This document shows positions 24,709 to 33,107 of a DNA stretch of 59,406 bases, piece after piece; the first letter of the stretch is position 1, and each line of letters begins with the position of its first letter. The stretch covers positions 1-59,406 of the forward strand of contig WSLY01000014.1 in the NCBI GenBank assembly GCA_013316825.1, given 5' to 3'. This DNA is from Lachnospiraceae bacterium (lineage in GTDB: Bacteria > Bacillota > Clostridia > Lachnospirales > Lachnospiraceae). A model generated the notes under the pieces. It did no database searches. It was not told the origin of the DNA and saw only the letters and a list, made by a program, of their open reading frames with translations. The position numbers and the translations under genes are program-made.

Positions 24709-25377
24709 CTATTTTTGCAGCGCCCACGTGATTCCTCTGGCAAGTCTTCCGTTCACATCCTGAAAATGACCGCCCTCATTGCGCTCAAAAACGGTTTGTA
24801 TCCCAAGGGAGTGAAAAAAATGCTCTATTTCAGAGGTACATGCTTCCACATTCCGATACCATTTATTCTTTGCCTTCTTTTCTGCCTTTCCAACAGAAAA
24901 ATACATTTTTTCGGGCTTATGCACAAGTGTATTTTCTGTTACATATTTTACAAAGCCGGGATACCAGAAGGAACCGGAACAGGCAATGATTTTGGAAAAC
25001 ATAGCAGTGTGATACATTGTATAGACCGAAAACAATCCGGCAAGAGAATATCCGGCTAACAGATATTCCTCCGGTTTTGCACCCAGCTTCTTTTCTATCT
25101 GCGGGATAATATCCGCCGTTAAAATTTTACCGTACTTACCTGCGCCGCCGTCAAATTGTTTTAGCTCCTCTGTTTGATACGGGCTCATATCGTCTTCATC
25201 ACATATATTCCTGATAACTGCCAGCGTAAAATCGCTGCATCCTGACTGCCGGCATTCTTTTACAATCTCATTTCCATCATCGGCATAATGGCAGATGACA
25301 AGCGGCGCCGAAGGCTTCTGACAATACAATTCTATTTCATGCTTTTCCAATAGCAGCTTATCCATTCTAAAACTCAT
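24709..25377 (-). CDS. Alpha/beta-hydrolase fold esterase
   Basis: A protein of about 222 residues, with start candidates ATG 25389, 25377 and 25365; 25377 is given but no site has a strong ribosome signal. The nucleophile elbow is GYSLAG, followed by ACSGSFWYPGFV, and the catalytic His probably lies in NEGGHFQDVN. This fits the putative esterase (Fes/IroE-like) family that hydrolyses small esters. Its start overlaps the end of the PPOX-fold gene upstream, so the two are coupled. Confidence 0.75.
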   Translation of the reverse strand: MSFRMDKLLLEKHEIELYCQKPSAPLVICHYADDGNEIVKECRQSGCSDFTLAVIRNICDEDDMSPYQTEELKQFDGGAGKYGKILTADIIPQIEKKLGAKPEEYLLAGYSLAGLFSVYTMYHTAMFSKIIACSGSFWYPGFVKYVTENTLVHKPEKMYFSVGKAEKKAKNKWYRNVEACTSEIEHFFHSLGIQTVFERNEGGHFQDVNGRLARGITWALQK

Positions 25378-25744
25378 ACCTTGTACCATGTGAAAGTAAC
25401 ACTCCGTCTGTTAGCTCTATACGTAAAATAATGGTATTTTCATCACAAAAATCATTATGTCCGTTATCAATCCATTCAGAAAATACACTTTGCAGTTTTT
25501 CGGCAAGCCTACGATTTTTTTCTTTTCCCCAATACCCTAAATTAATCCCCTTTCCATGTGCCGTGAACCACTCGCCGGCTATTGCAACCGAAGAATTGTT
25601 TTCAATATGCTTCATCTTATGGGAAAGCGCATATGTAATCACATAAAATGCGCCGTCCTCATAATAAGCATTTACATATCGTACATATGGCACTTGATTT
25701 TCTGCCGTTGCCAGTGCAATCACCGTATCTTTTCCAATTTCCAT
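25367..25744 (-). CDS. Pyridoxamine 5'-phosphate oxidase-fold flavoprotein
   Basis: A 125-residue split-barrel protein. The order is GKDTVIALATAENQVPYVRY, then GAFYVITYALSHKMKHIENN, VAIAGEWFTAHGKG and a C-terminal strand region. This is the PPOX/FMN-binding class that includes small flavin or F420 reductases and haem-binding proteins. The cofactor and substrate are not predictable. Its 3' end overlaps the start region of the downstream esterase gene. Confidence 0.8.
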   Translation of the reverse strand: MEIGKDTVIALATAENQVPYVRYVNAYYEDGAFYVITYALSHKMKHIENNSSVAIAGEWFTAHGKGINLGYWGKEKNRRLAEKLQSVFSEWIDNGHNDFCDENTIILRIELTDGVLLSHGTRYEF

Positions 25745-25790
25745 ATACCTGATTACAAAAAATACTTATATACCTATTTCTCTATATCTT

Positions 25791-26000
25791 CTACTGCCCA
25801 ATCTGCTCAAACCGGACCGTTTGCTCCTTCATGGATATCTTTCCCACCTGATATCCGTATTCCATAAGCTCTTTTTTATATTTTAAAAAAGAATGGTCCA
25901 TGGGTATCCCTGCAATTTCCTGTATTTCTTCAAACGTCAGTATCAGAGAAGAGACTCCTTTTTTCTGCACATACTCCCACAACAAATCATATTTGCTCAT
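25791..26000 (-). CDS. Small conserved protein, DUF7662-like
   Basis: A 69-residue protein: [15 protein letters not shown], then ILTFEEIQEIAGIPMDHSFL and a charged end. The 'YD.LWEYL...LTFEEIE.I' pattern is seen in small proteins of the DUF7662 type; this match is from memory and is tentative. It is coupled to the upstream GNAT fusion gene by a TAATG stop-start overlap. Confidence 0.6.
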   Translation of the reverse strand: MSKYDLLWEYVQKKGVSSLILTFEEIQEIAGIPMDHSFLKYKKELMEYGYQVGKISMKEQTVRFEQIGQ

Positions 26001-26938
26001 TATCCTCTGCTCCTTTCATGCGCACACAGTTTTCTTAATACCGTAATTCCCGCATCCTGTGCAAACATAAAATATGTTCCATCACAGCTAAATCCGCATG
26101 TATAATAACCGTAATTTTGAAAAATAACACGGCTTGCCCCCGATGCAGGCACAAAGGTGACCGTCGTAATGTGATCCGGCGATGTTTCTATAAGCACCTT
26201 ATCCCCTTGCACGGAAGCCTGTTCCATTTTCCCGCCATACTGTCCTGCAATCATGATTTCTTCATCAGGAAGTGCGGCGCAAACCGCTATGTGATTCTCT
26301 TCGTCGTATTCTGCTTTGCTCTCCGTTATGTCTCCATTCCCGCAGTCCAATACCGTTATTTTCTGCGATGAAATGCATAACAGCTTCTCGGGATGCTTTT
26401 GAGAAAATCCAACCCATTCCAACCCGCCAATCGCTCTTTTAACCGTCACTTCCCAGCCTTTCATATCGCAAAGGTCTCTATTATACAAATCCCTTGCCAT
26501 ACACAAGGATTCCGGCATATTCACATATGCTCCATAATTGGGAATCACTTGAAAACCCAGTTTTTTATATACCGCACAGGATTCCGCCAGAAGCTCCCCC
26601 GTTTCCAGAATGATTCTTTGATAGCCCAATTCCTTTGCCCATTCTATCAGCAGAAAAACAAGCCTGCTTCCTATGCCTTTGCCTTGATATGCGGTATGCA
26701 CAAATACTCTCTTTAATTCCACATTTTCGTCATCATATCTCCTGATTGCACCGCCTCCAATCGCCTTACCATTTTCATAGACAACTATCGCCTGCCGTAT
26801 CTCATCTAACCGGTTATATTGCTTGTATTTATCCCTTTGAATCTTTTTTCCGACACGCCTGTCCAAATCCATATCCAGAAGCCTGCAATTTTCTATAAAA
26901 TCTTTATCTTTTCCATCTGTTCGTTTAAATTCCGTCAA
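26000..26938 (-). CDS. GNAT acetyltransferase fused to an unknown beta-rich C-terminal domain
   Basis: A 312-residue protein starting at TTG 26938 with GGAG seven bases upstream. It is coupled to the upstream hydrolase gene by a TTGA overlap. Residues 1-150 are a [22 protein letters not shown], then [20 protein letters not shown] with the acetyl-CoA loop, and [17 protein letters not shown]. Residues 155-312 match no domain I recognise. They are beta-rich with short repeated patterns such as [30 protein letters not shown] and [18 protein letters not shown], resembling beta-propeller blades. That second half may bind or sense a ligand. Confidence 0.78.
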   Translation of the reverse strand: MTEFKRTDGKDKDFIENCRLLDMDLDRRVGKKIQRDKYKQYNRLDEIRQAIVVYENGKAIGGGAIRRYDDENVELKRVFVHTAYQGKGIGSRLVFLLIEWAKELGYQRIILETGELLAESCAVYKKLGFQVIPNYGAYVNMPESLCMARDLYNRDLCDMKGWEVTVKRAIGGLEWVGFSQKHPEKLLCISSQKITVLDCGNGDITESKAEYDEENHIAVCAALPDEEIMIAGQYGGKMEQASVQGDKVLIETSPDHITTVTFVPASGASRVIFQNYGYYTCGFSCDGTYFMFAQDAGITVLRKLCAHERSRG

Positions 26939-28503
26939 AGCTTATCTCCATTCTTTAATACTTCCTTTACCCTCCGGGCAAATTCTTTTGGTGATGCATA
27001 CTGCAAATTATGTCCGCAGCCTTCTATCAGTTCCATGCGGACGTCGGGCGCCATAACCGCCTCCGCATATTCTCTGACGGAATCAACCGGACATACCCAG
27101 TCACAGGTTCCGGAAATCAAATAAACCGGCATTTCATACACTGTTCCATTCTCATATGCATCAAAGGCAAGGGTATACGCAAATAACTGCCTGTTCAAAT
27201 CAAAATATTCATTCATATCCCCCAACTGTTTGCAAAACCACTTAAAATCCTCCACTCCAAAATAGGGAGAAGCAATCGCTATGAAGATAGATTTGTCCGA
27301 AACATCGGCAGGATGGTATTTCGCTGTCAGCATCCGAAGCCGCATCATGTCCGCAAGGGAACCGCTGTTTTGAAATCGGGCAAAAGCCTCTTCCAGTTCA
27401 GACGTATCGCCGCCGGCTTTTTCTGCCTGTAAAAGCGCATCCTCATAGCTGTAAATATCCGTTTTTTCAAGGGAAACCACCTGCGCGACTCCTATGTAGG
27501 CGGACACCTTATCCGGATGCTCCAAAGCGTACTCGCTCCCCAGAATTGTTCCGTAAGAATGCCCAAGAATAATGACCTGCTCTTTTCCAAAGCGCTCCAG
27601 CGCGTAGTCTACCAAGTCATCCAAATCCGCCTTCGCCTGTTCAAAGCTTGCCGTGGCATTATCGGCATCATTTTCTATATTATGAAAATAGGTCCTTCCG
27701 CATCCTCTTTGGTCCCATGCAATAATCGTATATTCCTCTATCAGATAATCGGTAAAGCCATATGTCGTGCAGGTATCCGGAGAAGACGGTCCCCCATGCA
27801 GGTAGATAATAACAGGATTTTCCTTGTTCATGCCGCGAAGCAGCACGTACTGGTCCTGCCCTCCCAAGGTCAGATATATTCCCTCGTCCACACCATTTTC
27901 AATCATTCGGTAATGCTTCAAATAATTGATATTTCTGCATCCAATCACCAAGACACTCACGCCGATAAAAACAACACCCAAGCTTCCCGCAATCCATCTG
28001 AGCAGCCGAACCGGAAGCTTTCTCTTTTTCCTGCCGCATATTTCAATTTTATGCTGCAAATGGATGCCGATGTGTCCGATGCCAAGGATAATGACCGCCA
28101 CAAGCAGAAAGACATTGCTTCCATATATGCCCAAAAGGAAGAAGGCGCAGACCGGAAGCGTTGCGCCCGCCACAGGAATCCCCACAAAACTGCTGTAAAA
28201 GTCTTGCATTTGCCGATTGCTTTTGAAATACCTCAGCCAGTACGCTTCATAAAAAAGCATCAGTACAAAAGAGAGTATCAGCCATATACACCAATCCGTC
28301 TTTCTGATATTAAAGTCTGAAAATATCAGCGCCAGGACACATACCAGCATCTCCCCTGCTCTCTCAAACAGCAATAGCACTTTACTCTCTTTTTCCGCAT
28401 ACGCATCGTATCCGTCCGGTTTGTTTTTCGTCCATAACAGATTTGGAACAAACAGCATCAATAAATACAAAAGCCCTACATAGGAAAATCCAAAATGAAA
28501 CAA
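26935..28503 (-). CDS. Membrane domain fused to an alpha/beta hydrolase (proline iminopeptidase-like)
   Basis: A 522-residue protein from TTG 28503 (GGAGG nine bases upstream). Residues 1-205 carry about six hydrophobic segments. The remainder is an alpha/beta hydrolase of the proline iminopeptidase type: [17 protein letters not shown] (oxyanion region), [10 protein letters not shown], the nucleophile Ser316 in GHSYGT, a late Asp in [13 protein letters not shown], and the His in [12 protein letters not shown]. Related fused hydrolases occur in Firmicutes. The enzyme probably faces the outside, anchored by the membrane part. The substrate is unknown; amide or ester hydrolysis is expected. Confidence 0.85.
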   Translation of the reverse strand: MFHFGFSYVGLLYLLMLFVPNLLWTKNKPDGYDAYAEKESKVLLLFERAGEMLVCVLALIFSDFNIRKTDWCIWLILSFVLMLFYEAYWLRYFKSNRQMQDFYSSFVGIPVAGATLPVCAFFLLGIYGSNVFLLVAVIILGIGHIGIHLQHKIEICGRKKRKLPVRLLRWIAGSLGVVFIGVSVLVIGCRNINYLKHYRMIENGVDEGIYLTLGGQDQYVLLRGMNKENPVIIYLHGGPSSPDTCTTYGFTDYLIEEYTIIAWDQRGCGRTYFHNIENDADNATASFEQAKADLDDLVDYALERFGKEQVIILGHSYGTILGSEYALEHPDKVSAYIGVAQVVSLEKTDIYSYEDALLQAEKAGGDTSELEEAFARFQNSGSLADMMRLRMLTAKYHPADVSDKSIFIAIASPYFGVEDFKWFCKQLGDMNEYFDLNRQLFAYTLAFDAYENGTVYEMPVYLISGTCDWVCPVDSVREYAEAVMAPDVRMELIEGCGHNLQYASPKEFARRVKEVLKNGDKL

Positions 28504-28509
28504 AACAAA

Positions 28510-29061
28510 TTACCTCCCCTCTCCCTGTGACAAAAGAAAATAATCGTCCCTCTCTATTGCCAATTCCAAAACGCTCCACTCTTCACCAGCCGCTTCATAT
28601 ACTTCCTGCTGCTTTGGCTGCACATCCCGAAACCCTGCCGCTTTGTAGCAGTTGTAAGCAGGCTTATTGTTAGCAAATACGCCTATGGTTACAAGCTCTG
28701 CGCCTGCAATTCTAAAAGCATATTCTATTGCAAGCGCTATCATTTTCCTGCCATATCCGTACCCTCTTTTCGTATCGTCCACAATCACGAAACCAATTCG
28801 CAGAATATGGGGACTGCCATCGACATATCTCATAATAAAATGTCCCACGATTCCATTTTCATCACAAGCCGTCATCGGATAAAAATTATCCGCCTCTGCA
28901 CAGTCGCCGTTACAGTCGAAATATTTTCGGTTCATATCCGCTTCTGTAATGGGATACCTATCATACCTGTTAAATGTCCACCTTCGAAATGTAGTTTCGT
29001 CCTTGCACCACGAAACAATCACCTTTGCATCCTCTTTTTTATATGGCCGTAAATATAACAC
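28510..29061 (-). CDS. GNAT acetyltransferase, RimJ/RimL-like
   Basis: A 183-residue protein starting at GTG 29061. It has MLYLRPYKKEDAKVIVSWCK, then GFVIVDDTKRGYGYGRKMIA (acetyl-CoA loop) and NNKPAYNCYKAAGFRDVQP, the layout of GNATs related to ribosomal-protein or aminoglycoside acetyltransferases. The substrate cannot be assigned. It lies six bases upstream of the membrane/hydrolase fusion, in the same orientation. Confidence 0.85.
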   Translation of the reverse strand: MLYLRPYKKEDAKVIVSWCKDETTFRRWTFNRYDRYPITEADMNRKYFDCNGDCAEADNFYPMTACDENGIVGHFIMRYVDGSPHILRIGFVIVDDTKRGYGYGRKMIALAIEYAFRIAGAELVTIGVFANNKPAYNCYKAAGFRDVQPKQQEVYEAAGEEWSVLELAIERDDYFLLSQGEGR

Positions 29062-29080
29062 TCCCTGCTTTTCCTCCTGC

Positions 29081-29545
29081 CTAATCCGCTCTCAGTTTCT
29101 TTTCCATAATTTCATAGACCAGCCTGACATCGTTTTCCAATTCATATATGCCGTGCCCCACTGTCTGATATCCTCTGTGCTCGTATAAGCATACCGCCGG
29201 AAGCGACGCGTCCAAGACAGATACCTGATGCTTTTGCATAATGGCAGCTTCCAAAGCATCCATAATCTGCGAACCGCAGCCTCTCCTCTGGTAACAGGGC
29301 AGCACATACACGCCCGTAATATGATTACCGTCAAAACAGCCCGTTCCGACAATCACATCCTTGTCCGCCAACACGCCCATATTTCCTGACGCTATTCCCT
29401 CTAAAACATGCTCCCTGCTGTGATGCCTTAAAAAGAAATCGGTTACCTCTTTCGGGTAATACTTGGGATATACCGTTTTAATTGTAGTATGCAAAACATT
29501 GTAAATCGCTTCCGCCATATCCGGAGCTGCCGCTATATATTCCAT
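29081..29545 (-). CDS. GNAT acetyltransferase
   Basis: A 154-residue GNAT: a N-terminal helix pair (PDMAEAIYNVLHTTIKTVYP), then VGTGCFDGNHITGVYVLPCY with the acetyl-CoA loop QRRGCGSQIMDALE, and SLPAVCLYEHRGYQTVGHG. The composition suits small-molecule N-acetyltransferases. GAGG lies before the ATG. It is 36 bases from the nucleotidyltransferase gene upstream. Confidence 0.86.
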   Translation of the reverse strand: MEYIAAAPDMAEAIYNVLHTTIKTVYPKYYPKEVTDFFLRHHSREHVLEGIASGNMGVLADKDVIVGTGCFDGNHITGVYVLPCYQRRGCGSQIMDALEAAIMQKHQVSVLDASLPAVCLYEHRGYQTVGHGIYELENDVRLVYEIMEKKLRAD

Positions 29546-29581
29546 TTTTGCCTCATTTCTGTGCTGCTTTCCTGCGCAAAT

Positions 29582-30379
29582 TCATAAATAGGATTCGGGT
29601 GTCAAAAGCCCTGTCGGAGAATACTGGTTGTCAATCTGCCCTATCATATACGCTGCATATCCGCGCGCGCTGCTTTCCTCCCATTGTGCCGGCTTGCCGG
29701 AGGCATACTCCTTTAAGGCAGCCGAAAGTAAGGAATGATATTGGGGCGGAATATGATCGATTCCCCAGTTTCCGCCCTCTTTCTTTGACAAAATAAGCCC
29801 CTCCTTCTTATATGCCAATACCCTGCACAAATTCAGAATCATATAAACAGGACTTCTCATGATTTCTTCTTCCGCATTCGCAATGTCACTCCAAATACTG
29901 TCAAAATAAAATGCCTTGTCAGGCTCTTCAAAAACATCCCTTATATTTTCCCCGCAAAGACAACTTCCCCTGTGCCAAATCACGGTAATATGCGCCGCCA
30001 AATCTTTATCGAGTCCATGCATCTTCGCAATATAATCTGCCGGACTTTCTTGATACCATTGCAGATGCGCAATCGAAAAATGCAGCTCAAAAGGGGTGGG
30101 ATAGAGAAACGGTCTGCATACGTCTTTTCTGACAATGCTTACTTCTATTCCTTTTTGCGGTGCATATTTGTTCAGTTCCACCACCATATCCATATACTGC
30201 CGCTTTATTGCATTGGCAATATCAGCGTTTACTACAACCAATAAGTCGATATCGCTCTTTTTTTCATGAAAGCATCCCATCACTGCAGAGCCGTGAAGGT
30301 AAATCCCAACTAAATTGTCTCCTAAAATGTTCCTGCTTTGTCTTACAAATTGTGTTGTTACATTCTCTACCATATGCAT
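29582..30379 (-). CDS. Aminoglycoside adenylyltransferase-like nucleotidyltransferase (AadA/DUF4111 type)
   Basis: A 265-residue protein. The nucleotidyltransferase core is GIYLHGSAVMG then KSDIDLLVVV (the GS...DxD signature), and DUF4111-like helices follow. Near the C-terminus GGNWGIDHIPPQYHSLLSAA and a PAQWEE stretch match the ANT(3'')/ANT(9) family. AadA enzymes adenylylate streptomycin/spectinomycin. Chromosomal relatives of this kind are common and often do not confer resistance, so the natural substrate is uncertain. AAGGA lies seven bases before the ATG. Confidence 0.82.
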   Translation of the reverse strand: MHMVENVTTQFVRQSRNILGDNLVGIYLHGSAVMGCFHEKKSDIDLLVVVNADIANAIKRQYMDMVVELNKYAPQKGIEVSIVRKDVCRPFLYPTPFELHFSIAHLQWYQESPADYIAKMHGLDKDLAAHITVIWHRGSCLCGENIRDVFEEPDKAFYFDSIWSDIANAEEEIMRSPVYMILNLCRVLAYKKEGLILSKKEGGNWGIDHIPPQYHSLLSAALKEYASGKPAQWEESSARGYAAYMIGQIDNQYSPTGLLTPESYL

Positions 30380-30406
30380 ATAGATTTCCTTTTCCTGCGG
30401 AAATTG

Positions 30407-31015
30407 TTACAATCTGAATTCCACAATCTCCTCCGGTGCTTTGCGCGGGCGTTTATCCGGATGCTCCGCCGCATACCCTAATGCAACCGCACCGATAAGC
30501 TGTCCCTGCACATGCAGGTAAGAAACCAGCTCCTGATATGCAAAACAGGTATTCGCAATCCACAGCGTTCCAATCCCCATTTTTTCAGCCTGCAAAAGCA
30601 TATTCTCGACAAATGCTCCTATGGATAAGCTGTCGCATATTTCCATAAACCGTTCGTCGGCATCAAGCGCTGAAAAAGGACTCCCGCCATTCGTATTGAC
30701 AACGGCAACCAGAACCGGCGCTTCCCTCATAATACGAAGTGTATTTTTCGCATCCGGCAGACCGCTTCCTGACTTTGGCAGCATGGCGGAAATATTTTCT
30801 TCCCTCTCAATCCCTTTTTCCATAAAACCAAGAAATGCTTCCTTGCTCTCATTTCCCAATACAATACACTTCCACGGCTGCCTGTTTTTTGCAGAAGGCG
30901 CCGCACTTCCTGCCCTGATAATTTCTATAATATCCTCCTTCGCAATATCCGCCTTCTCAAATTTCCTAATACTTCTCCTACTATATATCGGACCACATCC
31001 CCGACTCCCCTCCAT
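30407..31015 (-). CDS. Nitroreductase family flavoprotein
   Basis: A 202-residue protein from ATG 31015 (GAGGAGG upstream; the earlier in-frame ATG is weaker). It has YSRRSIRKFEKADIAKEDII with the RRS-type FMN contact near the N-terminus, GSAAPSAKNRQPWKCIVL, and the central LSIGAFVENMLLQAEKMGIG with a late IGAVALGYAAE strand. These are the usual nitroreductase (FMN, NAD(P)H) features. It could reduce quinones, nitro compounds or act in other flavin chemistry. It is the first gene of the minus-strand island. Confidence 0.88.
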   Translation of the reverse strand: MEGSRGCGPIYSRRSIRKFEKADIAKEDIIEIIRAGSAAPSAKNRQPWKCIVLGNESKEAFLGFMEKGIEREENISAMLPKSGSGLPDAKNTLRIMREAPVLVAVVNTNGGSPFSALDADERFMEICDSLSIGAFVENMLLQAEKMGIGTLWIANTCFAYQELVSYLHVQGQLIGAVALGYAAEHPDKRPRKAPEEIVEFRL

Positions 31016-31093
31016 ATACCTCTTCCTCCTCAACCAAAATCCCCCGCCACACCTTCCCTTTACCCCCGCCTAAAAGCGACGCTTCCGCCCTCT

Positions 31094-31165
31094 CGCCAGC
31101 CAGCCCGCAAAGGCGGCACTCCGTCCTTTCGCCAGCCAGCCCGCAGAGGCGGCACTCCGTCCTTT
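31094..31165. repeat. Tandem 36-bp repeats
   Basis: Two 36-base units (31094-31129 and 31130-31165) differ only by one base; they begin CGCCAGCCAGCCCGC and end with CTCCGTCCTTT. A third, diverged partial copy begins at 31166 (CGCCAGTCAGC) and runs into the left arm of the large palindrome. Confidence 0.85.
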
Positions 31166-31174
31166 CGCCAGTCA

Positions 31175-31311
31175 GCCGTCAGAGGCGGGATAGTCTTTTC
31201 AGACCGTATAAAAACACCGGTACTTAGACGCCGTATTTTGGCGTCTTACGTACCGCTGTGTTTTTATCCGAGCGAGAGCGCGTCAGAAAAGACTATCCCG
31301 CCTCTGACGGC
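31175..31311. repeat. 137-bp palindrome (large hairpin)
   Basis: The arms 31175-31203 and 31283-31311 are inverted repeats of 29 bases with one mismatch; 26 bases at the outer end (GCCGTCAGAGGCGGGATAGT...) pair perfectly. Inside, ATAAAAACAC/GTGTTTTTAT, CGGTAC/GTACCG and GACGCC/GGCGTC extend the structure to a GTATTTT loop. It lies between two minus-strand units in an otherwise gene-free stretch. No transposase is inside, and no T run follows as a normal terminator would have. Confidence 0.9.
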
Positions 31312-31345
31312 GTCCCTCGCAGCCCCCTTCGACGGTGTCCCGCCT

Positions 31346-31708
31346 CTACCCCCTTATCCCCTTCGTCACCACCACACAAACTCCCGTCCCCGCCGCATCC
31401 TCCAGCACAACATCCCCTATCTGCACCGGAAGCGCCACTTCCACTTCCTTTAACGCCTCCATACAGGCGCCGATTTTCTCCTTGGGAACGGGCGCGGCAG
31501 TCTTAACCGGCACCACCCGTCCCCGTTCTTCACGTATACGCACCGTTGAAGTCAAAACACGCTTAGGAGCGGTCGCCTCCGTCCGCCCGTATTCCGCCCC
31601 CCGCGGGCAGGTATTGCCGCTGACCGTAACCTCTCCAGTCTCATTCTGTTCTACGGTAAGAATGCAGCCCAGAGGACAGTTGATACATATCATTTCTTTC
31701 CTTTCCAT
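31346..31708 (-). CDS. DUF1667 protein of a glycerol-3-phosphate dehydrogenase-like operon
   Basis: A 120-residue protein from ATG 31708. The opening KEMICINCPLGCILTV has the Cys pair of DUF1667, with a further Cys in GNTCPRGAEYG; then come VLTSTVRIREERGRVVPVKT and a short end. The family is encoded with GlpA/GlpB-like proteins and probably binds an iron or Fe-S centre. It overlaps or abuts the preceding FAD-dependent gene and ends the operon. Confidence 0.85.
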   Translation of the reverse strand: MERKEMICINCPLGCILTVEQNETGEVTVSGNTCPRGAEYGRTEATAPKRVLTSTVRIREERGRVVPVKTAAPVPKEKIGACMEALKEVEVALPVQIGDVVLEDAAGTGVCVVVTKGIRG

Positions 31709-31711
31709 CAA

Positions 31712-33061
31712 TCAGCCAGCCTCCTTTTCTATCCGCAGCGTTATTTTTTCCAGTCTGGGAAACGCAGCAATCTGCTCCTTCTTGAATCGGACCTGCTCCA
31801 TCTCACCCGGCGCCAGCACTCGCTTTTTTTGACTTAAAACAGGCGTATCGTTAAAATATACTTTTAAAAATACATCCCTGTAAACATCATCCACACGGAA
31901 ACGAATAAGCTGCACATCCTCTATGCGCGAAAGATGCAAGGTAGATGGCACTGTGTAACGGACACCTGCTGCCGCCTCCAAAACAACCGGTGTTTCTTCC
32001 CTGTACGATATCGTCTTTTTTAAAGTACCATCGGCAGCAGTGCCTTTTTCCGCTTCCGGCTCTAGCGGCCTGTTCCCTGCTGCTTCTTTCACATACGCCG
32101 CCGCATGTTTTCCCGCCGCCGCCGCTTCCTCTGACACATAATCCACCAAATCATGCACATGGAGTACGTTGCCGCAGGCAAAAACGCCGGAAATATTCGT
32201 CTCAAAGCTCTCGTTGACATAAGGTCCCGAAGTCGCCGGATTTAAGGAAATACCAAGATTTAGGGAAAGCTCATTTTCAGGAAGCAGACCACAGGACAGC
32301 AGCAGCGTATCGCAGGCAATAAACTCCTCCGTTCCCGCAATCGGCTTTTTGTTTTCATCCACCTGCGCCAGCGTAACGCCTTCCACGCGCTTTTTTCCTT
32401 TGATATCTACAACGGTATGACTCAGCTTTAAGGGTATGCCAAAATCGTCAAGGCACTGTACAATATTGCGCTTCAGACCACCCGAATAAGGCATAAGCTC
32501 CGCTACCGCTTTGACTTTTGCCCCCTCTAATGTCATTCTTCTCGCCATAATCAGCCCGATATCGCCGGACCCTAATATCACAATCTCCCTGCCGGGCATG
32601 CGCCCTTCGATGTTGACATAGCGCTGCGCCGTTCCCGCAGAATAGATACCTGCCGGACGAAATCCCGGAATATTCAGCGCCCCTCTGGGACGCTCTCTGC
32701 AGCCCATCGCCAAAATGACTGCCGCCGTGTAAATCACAAACAGTCCCCGCTCCTTATTCATGGCGGTTACTTCTTTTTCTCCATTTTCCCCTTCCCCAAT
32801 GTCAATCACAATCGTCTCCGGCAAAAAAGGAATCTTTTCCCGCTCTACTTTTTCGATATAGCGCGCCGCATACTCCGGTCCCGTCAACTCCTCTTGAAAC
32901 GTATGGAGCCCAAAGCCGTTATGGATGCACTGGTTCAAAATGCCGCCCAGCTCTTTGTCCCGCTCCACTATCAAAATCTGCTTTGCGCCTGCTTCCTTTG
33001 CAGCCAGTGCCGCAGCCAGCCCTGCGGGACCGCCTCCGATAATTACAATATCCTGTCTCAT
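31712..33061 (-). CDS. NAD(P)/FAD-dependent oxidoreductase (GlpB-like partner)
   Basis: A 449-residue flavoprotein from ATG 33061 (GGAGG six bases upstream). The N-terminal FAD site is DIVIIGGGPAGLAAALAAKE, a second Rossmann motif is EIVILGSGDIGLIMARRM, and SGVFACGNVLHVHDLVDYV lies at the end of the NAD domain. It matches the second component of three-gene units with GlpA-like and DUF1667 proteins. It probably passes electrons from the dehydrogenase, but the acceptor is unknown. Confidence 0.85.
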   Translation of the reverse strand: MRQDIVIIGGGPAGLAAALAAKEAGAKQILIVERDKELGGILNQCIHNGFGLHTFQEELTGPEYAARYIEKVEREKIPFLPETIVIDIGEGENGEKEVTAMNKERGLFVIYTAAVILAMGCRERPRGALNIPGFRPAGIYSAGTAQRYVNIEGRMPGREIVILGSGDIGLIMARRMTLEGAKVKAVAELMPYSGGLKRNIVQCLDDFGIPLKLSHTVVDIKGKKRVEGVTLAQVDENKKPIAGTEEFIACDTLLLSCGLLPENELSLNLGISLNPATSGPYVNESFETNISGVFACGNVLHVHDLVDYVSEEAAAAGKHAAAYVKEAAGNRPLEPEAEKGTAADGTLKKTISYREETPVVLEAAAGVRYTVPSTLHLSRIEDVQLIRFRVDDVYRDVFLKVYFNDTPVLSQKKRVLAPGEMEQVRFKKEQIAAFPRLEKITLRIEKEAG

Positions 33062-33107
33062 ACCAATCCTCCATACCGCACTCCCTGCGGTGATTCTTTG
33101 CTGCAAT

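Noticed and set aside
27517..28320. 267-codon frame opposite the membrane/hydrolase fusion
   Set aside because: Antisense to catalytic motifs of a real hydrolase and lacks a ribosome site.
31175..31311. Simple intrinsic terminator for the DUF1667 operon
   Set aside because: The palindrome has no T run on the minus side and is far longer than a normal terminator stem.
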